NCBI GenBank assembly: GCA_963785585.1
Contig: CAWAVW010000003.1
Coordinates: 372,001-436,000 of the forward strand
Reading direction: 5' to 3'
From: Palsa-295 sp963785585
GTDB lineage: Bacteria > Acidobacteriota > Terriglobia > Acidiferrales > UBA7541
DNA length: 64,000 nt
The notes below the pieces were generated by a model. It saw only the letters and a list, made by a program, of their open reading frames with translations. It searched no databases and was not told the origin of the DNA. Made by a program: the position numbers and the translations under genes. Position 1 is the stretch's first letter; each line of letters begins with the position of its first letter. Positions 37,072 through 45,772 of the stretch are shown here, piece by piece.

Positions 37072-39252
37072 CTACCGGTCGCCGCCCCAAATGTAACGCA
37101 GGCCCAGCCGGTAGTTCCGCCCCAGCGCTGGATAACCGATCGCGTCGGAGTATTGCTTGTCGAACAGATTCTCCACCCGGGCGGTAACGGCAAAACCATA
37201 GTGAACCGGAACCACCGCCGCGAAATCCCACCGGACGTAACTCGGCGTACTCGTATAGCCGAGCCCCAGGAAGTCGCTGTCCGTTCTGCGTCCTACGTAC
37301 GTGCCCGCCAGATTCCAGTTCGTCTTCCGAAATTTCGCGTTGAAGATCAGGTTCCCGGCGTTGAGCGGGCGCAAAAACAGGCGATTGCCCGGCGCCAGCG
37401 TCGGATCGTAGTAGTTCGGCGAAACGAGCACGCGCGAATTATCGTAGCTGTAGTTTCCGACGATGTTCAGCCACGAAGTGACCTTCGCTTCCACCGTCGA
37501 GTTGGCCCCGTAAGCGCGCGCCTTGTCGGTATTGAAATACGTCCCCCCGCCGTAAGGGCATTGGGTGGTGGGCGCCGAACCCGCGAAACTTACGATGTTG
37601 TAAAACTCGTTGTGAAAATAATCGAGCGTGAAACGCACCCGATTCGAAGCAAACAATTGCTCGATTCCGGTATTGAACGTCTTGCTCCGCTCCGGATCGA
37701 GCAGCGGGTTGCCCGGGTAGCAGGGATCTCCGCTGAAGGATTGATCGAAATTCGGCTCCTTGATTCCTTCCCCATACGAGGAGCGAATCCGCGTCGCGCC
37801 GAGAATCTCGTTTCCGTAGCGAAGCGTATAGCTGCCGCCCACGCGCGGCACAAAACGCGTGCCGAACTGCGCGTTGTCTTCCGCGCGCCCTCCCACCACC
37901 AAATTGAAACGCGGCGTGAAGTTGTAGTGAACCTCCGAATATCCGGCCATGTTGTTCCGGCGCTGGTGCGGGCCGTCGGGATTTCCGTTCTCCACCTCGT
38001 ACTCGTAGCCCACCGTTGCGCCGCCGTTGCGAAATAGATAGCTCAGTTGGTCGCTGAATCCGGCGCGGTTGTATTGATTGAAATCCAGGAACGGCGGGTA
38101 GGGAGGATCCGGCGTCACGTACAGTTGGCGATTGTAATTTTCGGTGCCTGCCAGATGATTTTGCCAATGATCCGAAAGCGTCGCATCCCAGCTGACCGTC
38201 GCAAACACGTCGAGCAGTCGCGCGTTTTGGCCGATCGCCGGAGGCTCAAGCAGCGTCTGGCCCGGCTGGTCCGCATAACTATCCGCGGTGCGCACCGTTA
38301 GCCGCAGTTGGTTTTTGTCATTCAGCTTGTAGCCGAAATTCCCGGATAGCCCGGTATCCTTGAACGCGTCGTACACTCCCTGGCCTTCCGTCGAAAAGTA
38401 GGAGCCAGCCACCGAGTAATCAAACCTGCCGGCCAGTCCGCTGATCTGGATCTTGCCAAGTCCCGCGCCAAATGTGCCGCCATCGCCCTCGAATTCAATC
38501 ACCGGAATGCGCGTTGTGCCGCGATGGCTGAATAGCGAAACCACTCCGCTGAGAGCGTCGGAACCGTACAAAGCGCTCGACGCTCCGTGTACGACTTCGA
38601 TTTTGTCGATGTTGTTCATGTCGAGATTCGAAAGATCGATGGTGCCGCCCGGCTGGTTCATCGGCGCGCCGTCCACCAAAAATTTGGTGAAGTTGGAATT
38701 TCCGCCGTCCAGGAAAAACGATGTGATGCCGCCGTAGGCGCCAAGCCGCGCGAACGTGGTGCCCGGCGACGAATTCAGCATCGGCGCCAGCCACAGTTCC
38801 TGGCGTTCCTCGATATCCGCTGCCGTGATGACGCTCACCGGAGAGATCGTCACGGCGGCGCGCTCGGGATCGAGCGAATCGGACACGATTACGCTCGAAG
38901 AAAGCACCGCGAGTTGCAGCCGGACGTCCCACGCGCGCGACTCCTCCGCGGCAAGGCGGAAGGTTTGATCGACCGGCGTGAATCCGTCACTGAGGATGCT
39001 GACTTTGTAGATTCCGGCAGCGACCGTCAGTGAAAAGCGTCCGTCCGCGCCCGACCGGGTTTCAATCGCGGCGGATGCGGGAGCATTTTCGGATTGCGCG
39101 CGAACGATCGCTCCGGCGACGGCGCCGCCGCTCGCGTCTGTAACCGTTCCGGAGATTTTTGCAGTTTGTTGAGCGCGGGTGAGGATCGGCAAAAACAGAA
39201 GAAGCGCAAAAATACTTCGTGCAAATAGGCGTAGAGCGCTGCGTAGTCTCAT
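37072..39252 (-). CDS. btuB: TonB-dependent outer-membrane receptor, cobalamin (BtuB-like)
   Basis: A 726-residue receptor. Signal peptide about 1-26, then a carboxypeptidase-regulatory-like beta domain (ISGTVTDASGGAVAGAIVRA, about 28-110), plug domain (ISPVSVITAADIEERQE, about 130-240) and a 22-strand-type barrel ending in the aromatic C-terminus RLGLRYIWGGDR. The N-terminal regulatory-like domain is common in acidobacterial and Bacteroidota receptors. Cobalamin as ligand follows from the riboswitch directly upstream and the btuFCD genes behind it. The ATG at 39252 has AGGGAGAAAGGGA upstream; that ribosome site can be buried in a hairpin. Confidence 0.9.
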   Translation of the reverse strand: MRLRSALRLFARSIFALLLFLPILTRAQQTAKISGTVTDASGGAVAGAIVRAQSENAPASAAIETRSGADGRFSLTVAAGIYKVSILSDGFTPVDQTFRLAAEESRAWDVRLQLAVLSSSVIVSDSLDPERAAVTISPVSVITAADIEERQELWLAPMLNSSPGTTFARLGAYGGITSFFLDGGNSNFTKFLVDGAPMNQPGGTIDLSNLDMNNIDKIEVVHGASSALYGSDALSGVVSLFSHRGTTRIPVIEFEGDGGTFGAGLGKIQISGLAGRFDYSVAGSYFSTEGQGVYDAFKDTGLSGNFGYKLNDKNQLRLTVRTADSYADQPGQTLLEPPAIGQNARLLDVFATVSWDATLSDHWQNHLAGTENYNRQLYVTPDPPYPPFLDFNQYNRAGFSDQLSYLFRNGGATVGYEYEVENGNPDGPHQRRNNMAGYSEVHYNFTPRFNLVVGGRAEDNAQFGTRFVPRVGGSYTLRYGNEILGATRIRSSYGEGIKEPNFDQSFSGDPCYPGNPLLDPERSKTFNTGIEQLFASNRVRFTLDYFHNEFYNIVSFAGSAPTTQCPYGGGTYFNTDKARAYGANSTVEAKVTSWLNIVGNYSYDNSRVLVSPNYYDPTLAPGNRLFLRPLNAGNLIFNAKFRKTNWNLAGTYVGRRTDSDFLGLGYTSTPSYVRWDFAAVVPVHYGFAVTARVENLFDKQYSDAIGYPALGRNYRLGLRYIWGGDR

Positions 39253-39263
39253 GGTGTCCCTTT

Positions 39264-39281
39264 CTCCCTCTCGCGCGGGAG
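39264..39281 (-). promoter_or_regulatory. Ribosome-site-sequestering hairpin of btuB
   Basis: On the minus strand CTCCC (39281-39277) can pair with GGGAG (39268-39264), the latter being part of the btuB ribosome site. Placed between the riboswitch and the ATG, it is a plausible translational expression platform. Confidence 0.45.
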
Positions 39282-39332
39282 CAGAAGGTTGTCTGGAATG
39301 GCTCGCGCCCCATGCGCTTGCCAATCCGGATT

Positions 39333-39574
39333 GAGACTCCGCCGGTCTCCTGGCTTGGCGGTTGCCCGAAATCGTCCCGGGCGCTCCGCGGATTCATCTG
39401 GCCTGGGCCAAACGAATCAACGAAACCAGCGCGGCCTTCCCATCGTCGCTCGAATCGCGCCAACGAAACCGCTTTGCGATTCGGTCAACCAACAGTGGCG
39501 TGCGCTGAAACTTTTCCGCCTTACAGTCGCGCGGCGGCGACGGATTTTCACCGTCTTCCCATCCGCGGAGTCTC
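39333..39574 (-). ncRNA. Cobalamin riboswitch upstream of btuB
   Basis: The minus-strand RNA has the class hallmarks in order: P1 arm GAGACTCCGC (39574-39565), GATGGGAAGACGGTGAAAAT, GCGACTGTAAGGCGG, GCCACTG, and the B12 box AAGCCAGGAGACCGGCGGAG, closed by the second P1 arm GCGGAGTCTC (39342-39333), a perfect 10-bp match. It should shut off btuB when adenosylcobalamin is abundant. No U-rich terminator follows; control is probably translational. Confidence 0.92.
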
Positions 39575-39644
39575 TGGTTAGTGTTTACAGCGCCGCAACG
39601 CGTGGCCGGCGCCGCCTTCGCAATGCCATGTGGATTTGCGGAAT

Positions 39645-40508
39645 CTAACGGCTGCCGCGCAGGATCACGCGAGGCCGCCCGGTGTTCCGCATTTCCACTT
39701 CCAGCGGCGCGTCGAACACTTCTTCGAGCACGTCGCGTTGGTACACTTCTTCCGGCGTCCCGATGCGCAGGCATTTGCCTTTGTGCAGTAACGCGATTCG
39801 ATCGGAAAATTCCGCCGCCAGATTCAATTCGTGCGTAACCACGATCACCGTGTAGCGGTTCTCATCGGCCAGCTTGCGCAGCCGCCGCAGCAGTTCCACT
39901 TTGCCGCCGATGTCCAGATGCTGTGTCGGCTCATCCAGCAGCAGCAGCGCGGGCTGCTGCGCCATTGCCCGCGCAAGAATCACGCGCTGCTTTTCGCCGC
40001 CCGATAGTTGATCCATCCAGCGGTCGCGCAATGCGTCCGCGCCCGCTTGCGCCAGCGCATTGCCGGCCATCAGGCAATCCTCGGCCGATTCGAAGCGCAG
40101 CCGCTTTCCATACGGATAGCGCCCCTGCAGCACGTATTCCCACACGCGCAGCGGGAATAGAAGCTCACTTTCCTGCGAGACCAGCGCGATGCGTTGCGCG
40201 CGCGTGCGCAGTTCCATTGCGCTCACTTCCGCGCCGTCCACTTCCACCCGTCCCGACAGCGGCTTCATCAATCCGGCCAGCAATTTCAGCAGCGTCGATT
40301 TGCCGCTCGCGTTGGGTCCCAGGATCGCCACCAGTTCCCGCTGGTTTGCTTCAAAGCTCACCGGCCCCAGCGCGAATTTCGGCGCGGTGCGATCGGTTGC
40401 CGAGTACGCGTAGCTGGCCTGCTCCACTTTCAAGCGAACGCGCGGATTCGACAGATGCGGCATCGAGTGCGCCATCACCGACGTTCCGCTTCCCGGCGTC
40501 GCGCTCAT
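39645..40508 (-). CDS. btuD: Cobalamin/iron-siderophore-type ABC transporter ATPase
   Basis: A 287-residue ATP-binding subunit: Walker A GPNASGKST (about 64-72), Q-loop SQESELLFPL, signature LSGGEKQRV, Walker B LLLLDEPTQHLD, and H-loop VTHELN. The family FepC/BtuD pairs with FecCD-type permeases. Its ATG overlaps the permease stop (ATGA). Cobalamin specificity comes from the riboswitches on both sides. The frame stays open upstream to 40922 as antisense-like read-through of the permease; the start at 40508 is where the recognisable protein begins. Confidence 0.92.
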   Translation of the reverse strand: MSATPGSGTSVMAHSMPHLSNPRVRLKVEQASYAYSATDRTAPKFALGPVSFEANQRELVAILGPNASGKSTLLKLLAGLMKPLSGRVEVDGAEVSAMELRTRAQRIALVSQESELLFPLRVWEYVLQGRYPYGKRLRFESAEDCLMAGNALAQAGADALRDRWMDQLSGGEKQRVILARAMAQQPALLLLDEPTQHLDIGGKVELLRRLRKLADENRYTVIVVTHELNLAAEFSDRIALLHKGKCLRIGTPEEVYQRDVLEEVFDAPLEVEMRNTGRPRVILRGSR

Positions 40509-41536
40509 CGCATTCTCCGGCGCATCAGGTAAATGAAAACGGGCGCGCCTGCGAGCGCCGTCATCGCACCCACCGGCAATTCCGTGGGCGCGGCGATGGT
40601 GCGCGCGAGAGTGTCCGCCAGCACGATCGCAATCGCTCCGCCAATAATCGACGTCGGAATCAGCAGGCGGTAGTCCGTACCGAAAAGAAATCGCATCGCG
40701 TGAGGCACCAGCAAACCCACATACCCGATCGCTCCGCTCACCGAAACCGCTAGTCCCGTCAGCACCGACGCGGCGATGTACACAACCAGCTTCACGCGGT
40801 TCACGTTCACGCCCAGGTGGCTGGCTTCCTGCTCGCCCGTCAAAATCAGATTCAAGTCGGACGCCGTGGTGTAAATCGCTCCGGCCGCAATCGCGAAAAT
40901 CGTAAATAGAAACGCGAACCACGCAGTCACATTCTGCGTGGGCGGCGGCGTTTGCAAATCCCCCATCAACCAGAACGCCATGCCGCGAAAATCGCGCCCG
41001 CTGAGCGTGGTCATCAGGAACATGATCACCGCCGATAGAAACGACGCCGCAACGATGCCGGCAAGCAGCAAAGTCGCGCTATCGAGGTGCCCTCCGCGGC
41101 GGCCCAGGAAATAAACCACTCCCACGGTCGCTGCTGCGCCGATGAAGGCCGCGAGCTGCACGGCTCCCACCGTGTGCGGCGCGATAATCAAGCTCACGAT
41201 CGCGCCGAGCGCCGCGCCGCTCGAAACTCCCAGCACGTACGGATCGGCCAGCGGATTCCGCAACAACGCCTGAAAACCGGCGCCTGCCGTCGAAAGCGAA
41301 GAACCGACCAGAATGCCGAGCGCAATCCGCGGCAGCCGAATTCCGAAAATCACCGACTTGTATTCTTCGGGGACGTCGTTCCACCGCCCCAGCGCGCCGT
41401 TGAAAATCGTCTTCACGATATCCGCGATCGAAATCGGATACGCACCCAGCCGAAGCGACACAACCACTTCGATGAACAGCACGCCGGCGAGCGCGGCGCA
41501 GATCGCCAGAATCCGTTTCGGCGTCAGAGGCCGCAT
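40505..41536 (-). CDS. btuC: FecCD/BtuC-type ABC transporter permease
   Basis: A 343-residue integral membrane protein with about ten helices. Family motifs include LPRIALGILVGSSLSTAGAG, NPLADPYVLGVSSGAALGA, ILTGEQEASHLGVNVNRVK and the cytoplasmic GAIGYVGLLVPHAMR. It forms the inner-membrane channel with the ATPase encoded downstream. Its start overlaps the binding-protein gene by 13 nt; the ATG at 41536 has GAGGAG 8 nt upstream, better than the GTG at 41545. Confidence 0.93.
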   Translation of the reverse strand: MRPLTPKRILAICAALAGVLFIEVVVSLRLGAYPISIADIVKTIFNGALGRWNDVPEEYKSVIFGIRLPRIALGILVGSSLSTAGAGFQALLRNPLADPYVLGVSSGAALGAIVSLIIAPHTVGAVQLAAFIGAAATVGVVYFLGRRGGHLDSATLLLAGIVAASFLSAVIMFLMTTLSGRDFRGMAFWLMGDLQTPPPTQNVTAWFAFLFTIFAIAAGAIYTTASDLNLILTGEQEASHLGVNVNRVKLVVYIAASVLTGLAVSVSGAIGYVGLLVPHAMRFLFGTDYRLLIPTSIIGGAIAIVLADTLARTIAAPTELPVGAMTALAGAPVFIYLMRRRMR

Positions 41537-42591
41537 GCGGGGCACTCCTCGGCATTTCTCGCCTGTCCGTTCTCATGCGGCGCGATGGATCCGCTCGTCC
41601 TTGTTGACGGCGATGCGGCGATCGAGCCGAAAACTTCGGGATGCAGTTGGCGCGCCAGCGTCTCAATCGCAGCCACCAGTCCCGGCGACGGCCGGATGAA
41701 TTCCTCCGTTGCCAGCGCAACGCGTCCGAACTTCACGGCGTTCAATTCGTGCCACACGCCGCGCGCTCTCAACTCCGCAATTTGATTGGTGTTGTCGGTC
41801 TCGGCGTGATCCGGCGTAAGAATGATGTAATCCGGCTGCACCCGCAGAATTTCTTCCATGCTCACTTGCGGCCAATCCTGGCTCGACACGATCACGGATT
41901 CCCCGCCGGCGTACCGCAGCGCGTCGGCAACGAAGGTATTTTGACCGATGGTGATCAGCGGATCTTCCCACACGACGAAGAGAACATGCTGCAGCGGCCG
42001 TTCGGCCAGCTTTGCTTGCAAGGCGTCCACGCGAGCTTGCAGGCTCGTCACCAGTTCCGAGCCTTTTTCGGGAGCTCCCATCACGTCCGCCATCTTTGCC
42101 GTCGATTCGAGCATCGCCCGAACCGTGTGCGGATCGCTGAAGTACACCGCGAGGCCCAGATGGCGCAGCGAATCGATCGTCTGGCGGCTGGTCATTGTTG
42201 TGGCCAGGATCAAATCCGGATGCATCGCCACAATCGCTTCGAGGCTCGGATTCGCCGGACCGCCCACATGAGGCTTGTCTTTCGCTGCCGGAGGAACGTC
42301 GCAATAGGAAGTATCCGCCGCGAGTTTGTCTTCCATTCCGAGCGCGTACACGGTTTCCGTCAAATTCGGCGCGAGTGTCACGATCCGCTGCACGGAAACG
42401 GGAATCGCCACGCGGCTTCCGGATTCATCGGTAACAATTCTCGTGGCTCGCGGAGGTCCACCCGCAGCAGAGGAGTTTTGCGATGGGCCCGGATGCGCCG
42501 AGTTCAAAGCCGCACTCGTGCCATGCGGCATCACCGAGAGTGTGAATACCCCGGCGGTCAGCAAGGCGGCGATTTTCGATTTCCGTTTCAA
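41524..42591 (-). CDS. btuF: Periplasmic cobalamin-binding protein (BtuF-like)
   Basis: A 355-residue exported protein with signal sequence (KRKSKIAALLTAGVFTLSVM) and a class III solute-binding fold (RIVTLAPNLTETVYALGMED, then EAIVAMHPDLILATTM and ILRVQPDYIILTPDHAET). Its long tail ends GQARNAEECPACGL, with two Cys, beyond the usual domain. The TTG at 42591 is the start: GGGGAG lies 9 nt upstream, and the terminator hairpin at 42607-42639 would otherwise fall inside the coding region that opens at 42651. First gene of btuFCD. Confidence 0.9.
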   Translation of the reverse strand: MKRKSKIAALLTAGVFTLSVMPHGTSAALNSAHPGPSQNSSAAGGPPRATRIVTDESGSRVAIPVSVQRIVTLAPNLTETVYALGMEDKLAADTSYCDVPPAAKDKPHVGGPANPSLEAIVAMHPDLILATTMTSRQTIDSLRHLGLAVYFSDPHTVRAMLESTAKMADVMGAPEKGSELVTSLQARVDALQAKLAERPLQHVLFVVWEDPLITIGQNTFVADALRYAGGESVIVSSQDWPQVSMEEILRVQPDYIILTPDHAETDNTNQIAELRARGVWHELNAVKFGRVALATEEFIRPSPGLVAAIETLARQLHPEVFGSIAASPSTRTSGSIAPHENGQARNAEECPACGL

Positions 42592-42606
42592 TCCCCAAAA
42601 CTCCCC

Positions 42607-42639
42607 AAAAATAAAAAAGCCCCGCGAATAGTGCGAGGC
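42607..42639 (-). terminator. Riboswitch-associated intrinsic terminator
   Basis: On the minus strand GCCTCGC-actattc-GCGGGGC (42639-42619, 7 bp with one wobble) is followed by TTTTTTATTTTT. It lies between the cobalamin riboswitch and the btuF TTG, so ligand binding probably favours this hairpin and stops transcription. Confidence 0.85.
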
Positions 42640-42679
42640 GTGGCGCCACACTCTCTCTCGCGGAAAGTGTCAGCTTCGA

Positions 42680-42872
42680 CTTGTTCGGATCGGTATTCTG
42701 ACTTTCGATCGGAAAGTTCGCTCTGTTCCAGAGGGAACTTTCAAATCGATCACAGTGGCGGGACCGTGGCCGATTCAAACGGCCTTCCCCAAATTTCCTT
42801 GCGCCCGTTGGCTTGCAAGAAAACTCGCCCAGAGAGAATCCATCCTCCTCTCGAAGGGCTACCCGAACCAGC
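42680..42872 (-). ncRNA. Cobalamin riboswitch upstream of btuFCD
   Basis: The minus-strand RNA shows GGGGAAGGCCGTTTGAATCG, then GGTCCCGCCACTGTGA, and a B12 box AAGTCAGAATACCGATCC. P1 can form from GTTCGG (42868-42863) and CCGAAC (42688-42683). It is preceded by a consensus promoter and followed by an intrinsic terminator, which makes a complete transcription-attenuation switch. Confidence 0.9.
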
Positions 42873-42888
42873 TAAGTTGTCAGAGACG

Positions 42889-42917
42889 AGTCTATGCGTC
42901 GCGGGAGGGACTGTCAA
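42889..42917 (-). promoter_or_regulatory. Promoter of the btuFCD operon
   Basis: Perfect TTGACA (42917-42912), 17-nt spacer, TAGACT (42894-42889). The predicted start near 42882 lies 10 nt before the riboswitch begins. Confidence 0.65.
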
Positions 42918-42956
42918 TCCATCGTCGAATAGCGGTTGGACAAACGTGCGACAGCG

Positions 42957-43817
42957 CTAGCGGTTCTTCCATTTCGGCGCGCGTTTTTCCACCAGCGCCC
43001 GCAACCCTTCCTGCGAGTCTTCGAGGTCCGCCAGTTCGTTCAGGAAAACTTTCATGGAATTGCGAACGCCCTCGCGCAGCGGCAAACCCAGGCTGCCGAG
43101 GATCGCTTTCTTCGCCATGGTCAGCACCGGGCCTGACTGCGCCGTAACGCGTCGGATGACATCGTCCACTTTCGCCACCAGCTCCGCTTCCGGCACCAGC
43201 CAGTTCACCAGGCCCACTTCGCGGGCCCGTTCGGCGGTCATCGCTTCGCCGGTAAGAACGAGTTCGAGCGCGCGCTTGGGCCCGAGAATATACGGCAGCA
43301 CCGCCGCCGCGAGGGGAGGGAACGCTCCCAACTTGATTTCTGGTTGCGCGAATTTCGCATTCGGAGTGGCGATCACCAAATCTCCCAGCGCTGCCAGTTC
43401 CGCGCCGCCGCCGTACGCAGGGCCGTTCACCACCACCACGACCGGCTTCGACGTATCCATCATCGCGGAAAACGCGTTGTGAAACGCGTCCAGCAATTGG
43501 AAGACGCGCCGCTGCGTGTACTCGCCCAGCTCGATGCCGCCGCTGAATGTCTTGCCCGCCGAGTCGAGAAGGATCAGCTTCACCGATGCTTTTTCGCTCA
43601 CGGAGTTAATCCCCGCCGCGATTTCCATCAGCATGCGCTCGTTCAGCAGGTTTTGCTCGGGGCGATCCAGGCGCAGATGCGCCACTTCGCCGTCCACGCG
43701 GAATTTCACGAATTGGAATTCCGTCACCAGTGGTGCGTGCGTTGCCAGAGTGCCCAGAAGCTCCGGACCTTTTACGTCCACGCCTCGCCCGTTTCCCGAC
43801 GTTCTCGTCATTGACAT
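42957..43817 (-). CDS. Enoyl-CoA hydratase/isomerase family protein (crotonase)
   Basis: A 286-residue crotonase-fold protein. Oxyanion-hole segments are SAGKTFSGGIELGEY and VNGPAYGGGAELAALGDLVI; the C-terminus has AMTAERAREVGLVNWLVP and the multimerisation helices. The catalytic Glu positions of classical hydratases are not clearly matched (GAFPPLAAAVLP replaces the usual G-x-x-P-G-x-G), so the reaction could be hydration, isomerisation, or dienoyl-CoA chemistry. The start is the ATG at 43817 or 43811. It lies 78 bp downstream of a small gene on the same strand. Confidence 0.85.
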   Translation of the reverse strand: MSMTRTSGNGRGVDVKGPELLGTLATHAPLVTEFQFVKFRVDGEVAHLRLDRPEQNLLNERMLMEIAAGINSVSEKASVKLILLDSAGKTFSGGIELGEYTQRRVFQLLDAFHNAFSAMMDTSKPVVVVVNGPAYGGGAELAALGDLVIATPNAKFAQPEIKLGAFPPLAAAVLPYILGPKRALELVLTGEAMTAERAREVGLVNWLVPEAELVAKVDDVIRRVTAQSGPVLTMAKKAILGSLGLPLREGVRNSMKVFLNELADLEDSQEGLRALVEKRAPKWKNR

Positions 43818-43858
43818 CAGTAAACCTCTCGGCTTCGTTTACGCGAACTCCAGAGTGC

Positions 43859-43880
43859 GCCGCGCATTTTCATGCGCGGC
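43859..43880 (-). repeat. Perfect hairpin with GAAA tetraloop between small gene and crotonase
   Basis: On the minus strand GCCGCGCAT-GAAA-ATGCGCGGC forms a 9-bp perfect stem closed by a GNRA-type tetraloop. It begins 16 nt after the stop of the 41-residue gene and about 42 nt before the crotonase ATG. No U-tract follows, so an mRNA stability or processing element is more likely than a terminator. Confidence 0.55.
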
Positions 43881-43895
43881 AAAAACCCCCGGCCG

Positions 43896-44021
43896 CTATG
43901 GCTGATTCCAGTCGGCCACAACCGCATTTTTCATAAACGTCCGGGCCCGTTCGACGAGGATCTGCCGGAATCCGCCTTCGATCACGAATCGCACAAAATT
44001 CGCATAAAACAGAAAGCCCAT
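43896..44021 (-). CDS. Small protein of 41 residues, unknown function
   Basis: The ATG at 44021 has a perfect AAGGAG (44036-44031) 9 nt upstream. The product reads MGFLFYANFVRFVIEGGFRQ followed by ILVERARTFMKNAVVADWNQ and Pro. It is an amphipathic, aromatic-rich peptide with an N-terminal hydrophobic half and basic residues after it, which could lie along a membrane. No family is recognised. It precedes the crotonase gene in the same direction, so the two may share a transcript. Support is the strong ribosome site and protein-like composition; chance is not excluded. Confidence 0.5.
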   Translation of the reverse strand: MGFLFYANFVRFVIEGGFRQILVERARTFMKNAVVADWNQP

Positions 44022-44236
44022 CCGGCGCGTCTCCTTGGTCCATCCGCTGCTGTATCAGACTAGAGCATCGCTCCGTTGCATGCCACGCAAGACGCTCGAC
44101 CGTGCGTGCAATCCGCCAAGACCCTCCGCCGAATCCGTCACCTGTACCTCGGGACAGTGAAATTTCATTTCTCCAGGGTTTGTGTGTGCGCCGTCACTTT
44201 TCACCACCGGCGCGTTTCGGGTATTCTGTTGAGCCT
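44022..44236. other. Divergent intergenic region before serS
   Basis: This 215-bp stretch separates the small minus-strand gene and serS. It contains the ribosome site of the former (44031-44036) and the -10 box of the latter (44222-44227). I see no T-box elements and no gene. Confidence 0.4.
44222..44227 (+). promoter_or_regulatory. -10 box of serS
   Basis: TATTCT ends 9 nt before the serS ATG, implying a leader of 2-3 nt. No clear -35. There is also no ribosome site in front of the ATG. Confidence 0.4.
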
Positions 44237-45511
44237 ATGCTCGACCTTGGCTACGTACGAGAACACCTCGATGTAATCGAGAAAATGGCGCGCGACCGCG
44301 GCGTGACGCTGGATCTCGCGCCTTTTACCGAAGTCGACACCGAGCGCCGCCGGATGATCGCCGCCACGGAGAAGCTGAAGGCCGAACGCAACAAAGCGAA
44401 CGAGGAAATCGTCGCCCTCAAGAAGTCCGGCCAGGACGCCGCGCCGCTGCTCGCGCGTATGAAAGAAGTTTCCGAGGAAATTAAACGCAGCGACGTTCAG
44501 ATCCATCAACTGGACGAGCGCTTGCAGCAATTTCTGCTGACCGTACCGAACATCCCGCACGCAAGCGTGCCTGTCGGCCATTCCGCGGCGGACAACGTGG
44601 AAGTGCGCCGCTGGGGCGCGCCCCCTGAATTCGATTTCAAGCCCAAGCCGCACTGGGAATTGGGTGAGGCCGCCGGAATTCTCGATTTTGACGCGGCCAT
44701 CAAAATTGCCGGCGCCCGCTTCGCCGTTTACAAGGGCTTGGGCGCGCGGCTCGAACGCGCGATCGCCAATTTCTTCCTCGACGTCCACACGCGCGAAAGC
44801 GGCTACACCGAAATCCTGCCGCCATTTTTGGTGAATACCGCTTCCCTCACCGGCGTCGGCCAGTTGCCCAAATTCGCAGCCGATATGTTTCATATCGAGA
44901 ATAGCGACCTGTGGCTCACGCCTACTTCGGAAGTCGAGTTGACGAGCCTTCATCGCGACGAAACTCTCGACGCCGAATCTCTACCGATCAGGGTCTGCGC
45001 CTGGACGGCCTGCTTCCGCTCCGAAGCCGGCGCGGCGGGAAAGGACACTCGCGGCATCAAGCGCCAGCACCAGTTCCAAAAGGTCGAGCTCTTCAAGTTC
45101 ACCCGCCCCGATCAGAGCTACGAAGAACACGAATCGCTGGTGCGAAACGTGGAAACGGTGCTGCAGAAACTGGGCCTGCACTACCGCGTGATGCTGCTCT
45201 GTACCGGCGATATGGGATTTGCTTCGGCGAAAACCTATGACATCGAAGTATGGCTGCCATCGACGGGCGAATTCATGGAGATTTCGTCCTGCTCCAACAC
45301 CGAAGCGTTTCAAGCGCGGCGAAGCGGCATTCGTTGCAAACCGAAAACGGGGAAGAGCGAATTCCTGCACACCCTCAACGGTTCAGGCGTTGCGGTAGGG
45401 CGAAGCTGGATTGCGATAGCGGAGAATTTTCAGCAGGCCGATGGGTCGATCGTAATTCCCGAAGTGTTGCGTCCCTATATGGGCGTGGACAAAATCCCCG
45501 CCCGGCAGTAA
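44237..45511 (+). CDS. serS: Seryl-tRNA synthetase
   Basis: A 424-residue class II synthetase. The N-terminal tRNA-binding coiled coil (about 28-100) follows MLDLGYVREHLDVIEKMARD. Motif 2 is CFRSEAGAAGKDTRGIKRQH with QFQKVELF; motif 3 is NGSGVAVGRSWIAIAENFQQ. The segment EISSCSNTEAFQARRSGIRC is the conserved active-site stretch. Length and order are normal. The short leader is noted under the promoter entry. Confidence 0.97.
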   Translation: MLDLGYVREHLDVIEKMARDRGVTLDLAPFTEVDTERRRMIAATEKLKAERNKANEEIVALKKSGQDAAPLLARMKEVSEEIKRSDVQIHQLDERLQQFLLTVPNIPHASVPVGHSAADNVEVRRWGAPPEFDFKPKPHWELGEAAGILDFDAAIKIAGARFAVYKGLGARLERAIANFFLDVHTRESGYTEILPPFLVNTASLTGVGQLPKFAADMFHIENSDLWLTPTSEVELTSLHRDETLDAESLPIRVCAWTACFRSEAGAAGKDTRGIKRQHQFQKVELFKFTRPDQSYEEHESLVRNVETVLQKLGLHYRVMLLCTGDMGFASAKTYDIEVWLPSTGEFMEISSCSNTEAFQARRSGIRCKPKTGKSEFLHTLNGSGVAVGRSWIAIAENFQQADGSIVIPEVLRPYMGVDKIPARQ

Positions 45512-45772
45512 TCCTCGTACGAAAATCCACCCTTCGCCGCTTTTGAACCGGCCACGAGAATAGGAAAATGGGCCGGCGGCCTCGGAAAGTTCCTCCGACC
45601 CAATTTCCGCCCCTGCACTACTCGGAAGCCCCGCTGTTTCCAGCTGTCTTCCAAATCGTGTACGCGAGCCGCGGCCGATTCGGATTGGTCGGTTTAACAA
45701 TATTTTTGAGGGCCCGAGCCGAGCTCTTTAAAGGGTGAGCTGCATCAAAGGTAGGACATGTGGATCCGATTT

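Noticed and set aside
36808..38037. Plus-strand frame of 409 codons opposite btuB and gatB starts
   Set aside because: It crosses the gatB promoter and the post-btuB hairpin and is antisense to the receptor barrel; no motif.
43872..44063. 63-codon plus-strand frame opposite the 41-residue gene
   Set aside because: No ribosome site and no protein-like features; the minus-strand frame has a perfect AAGGAG.
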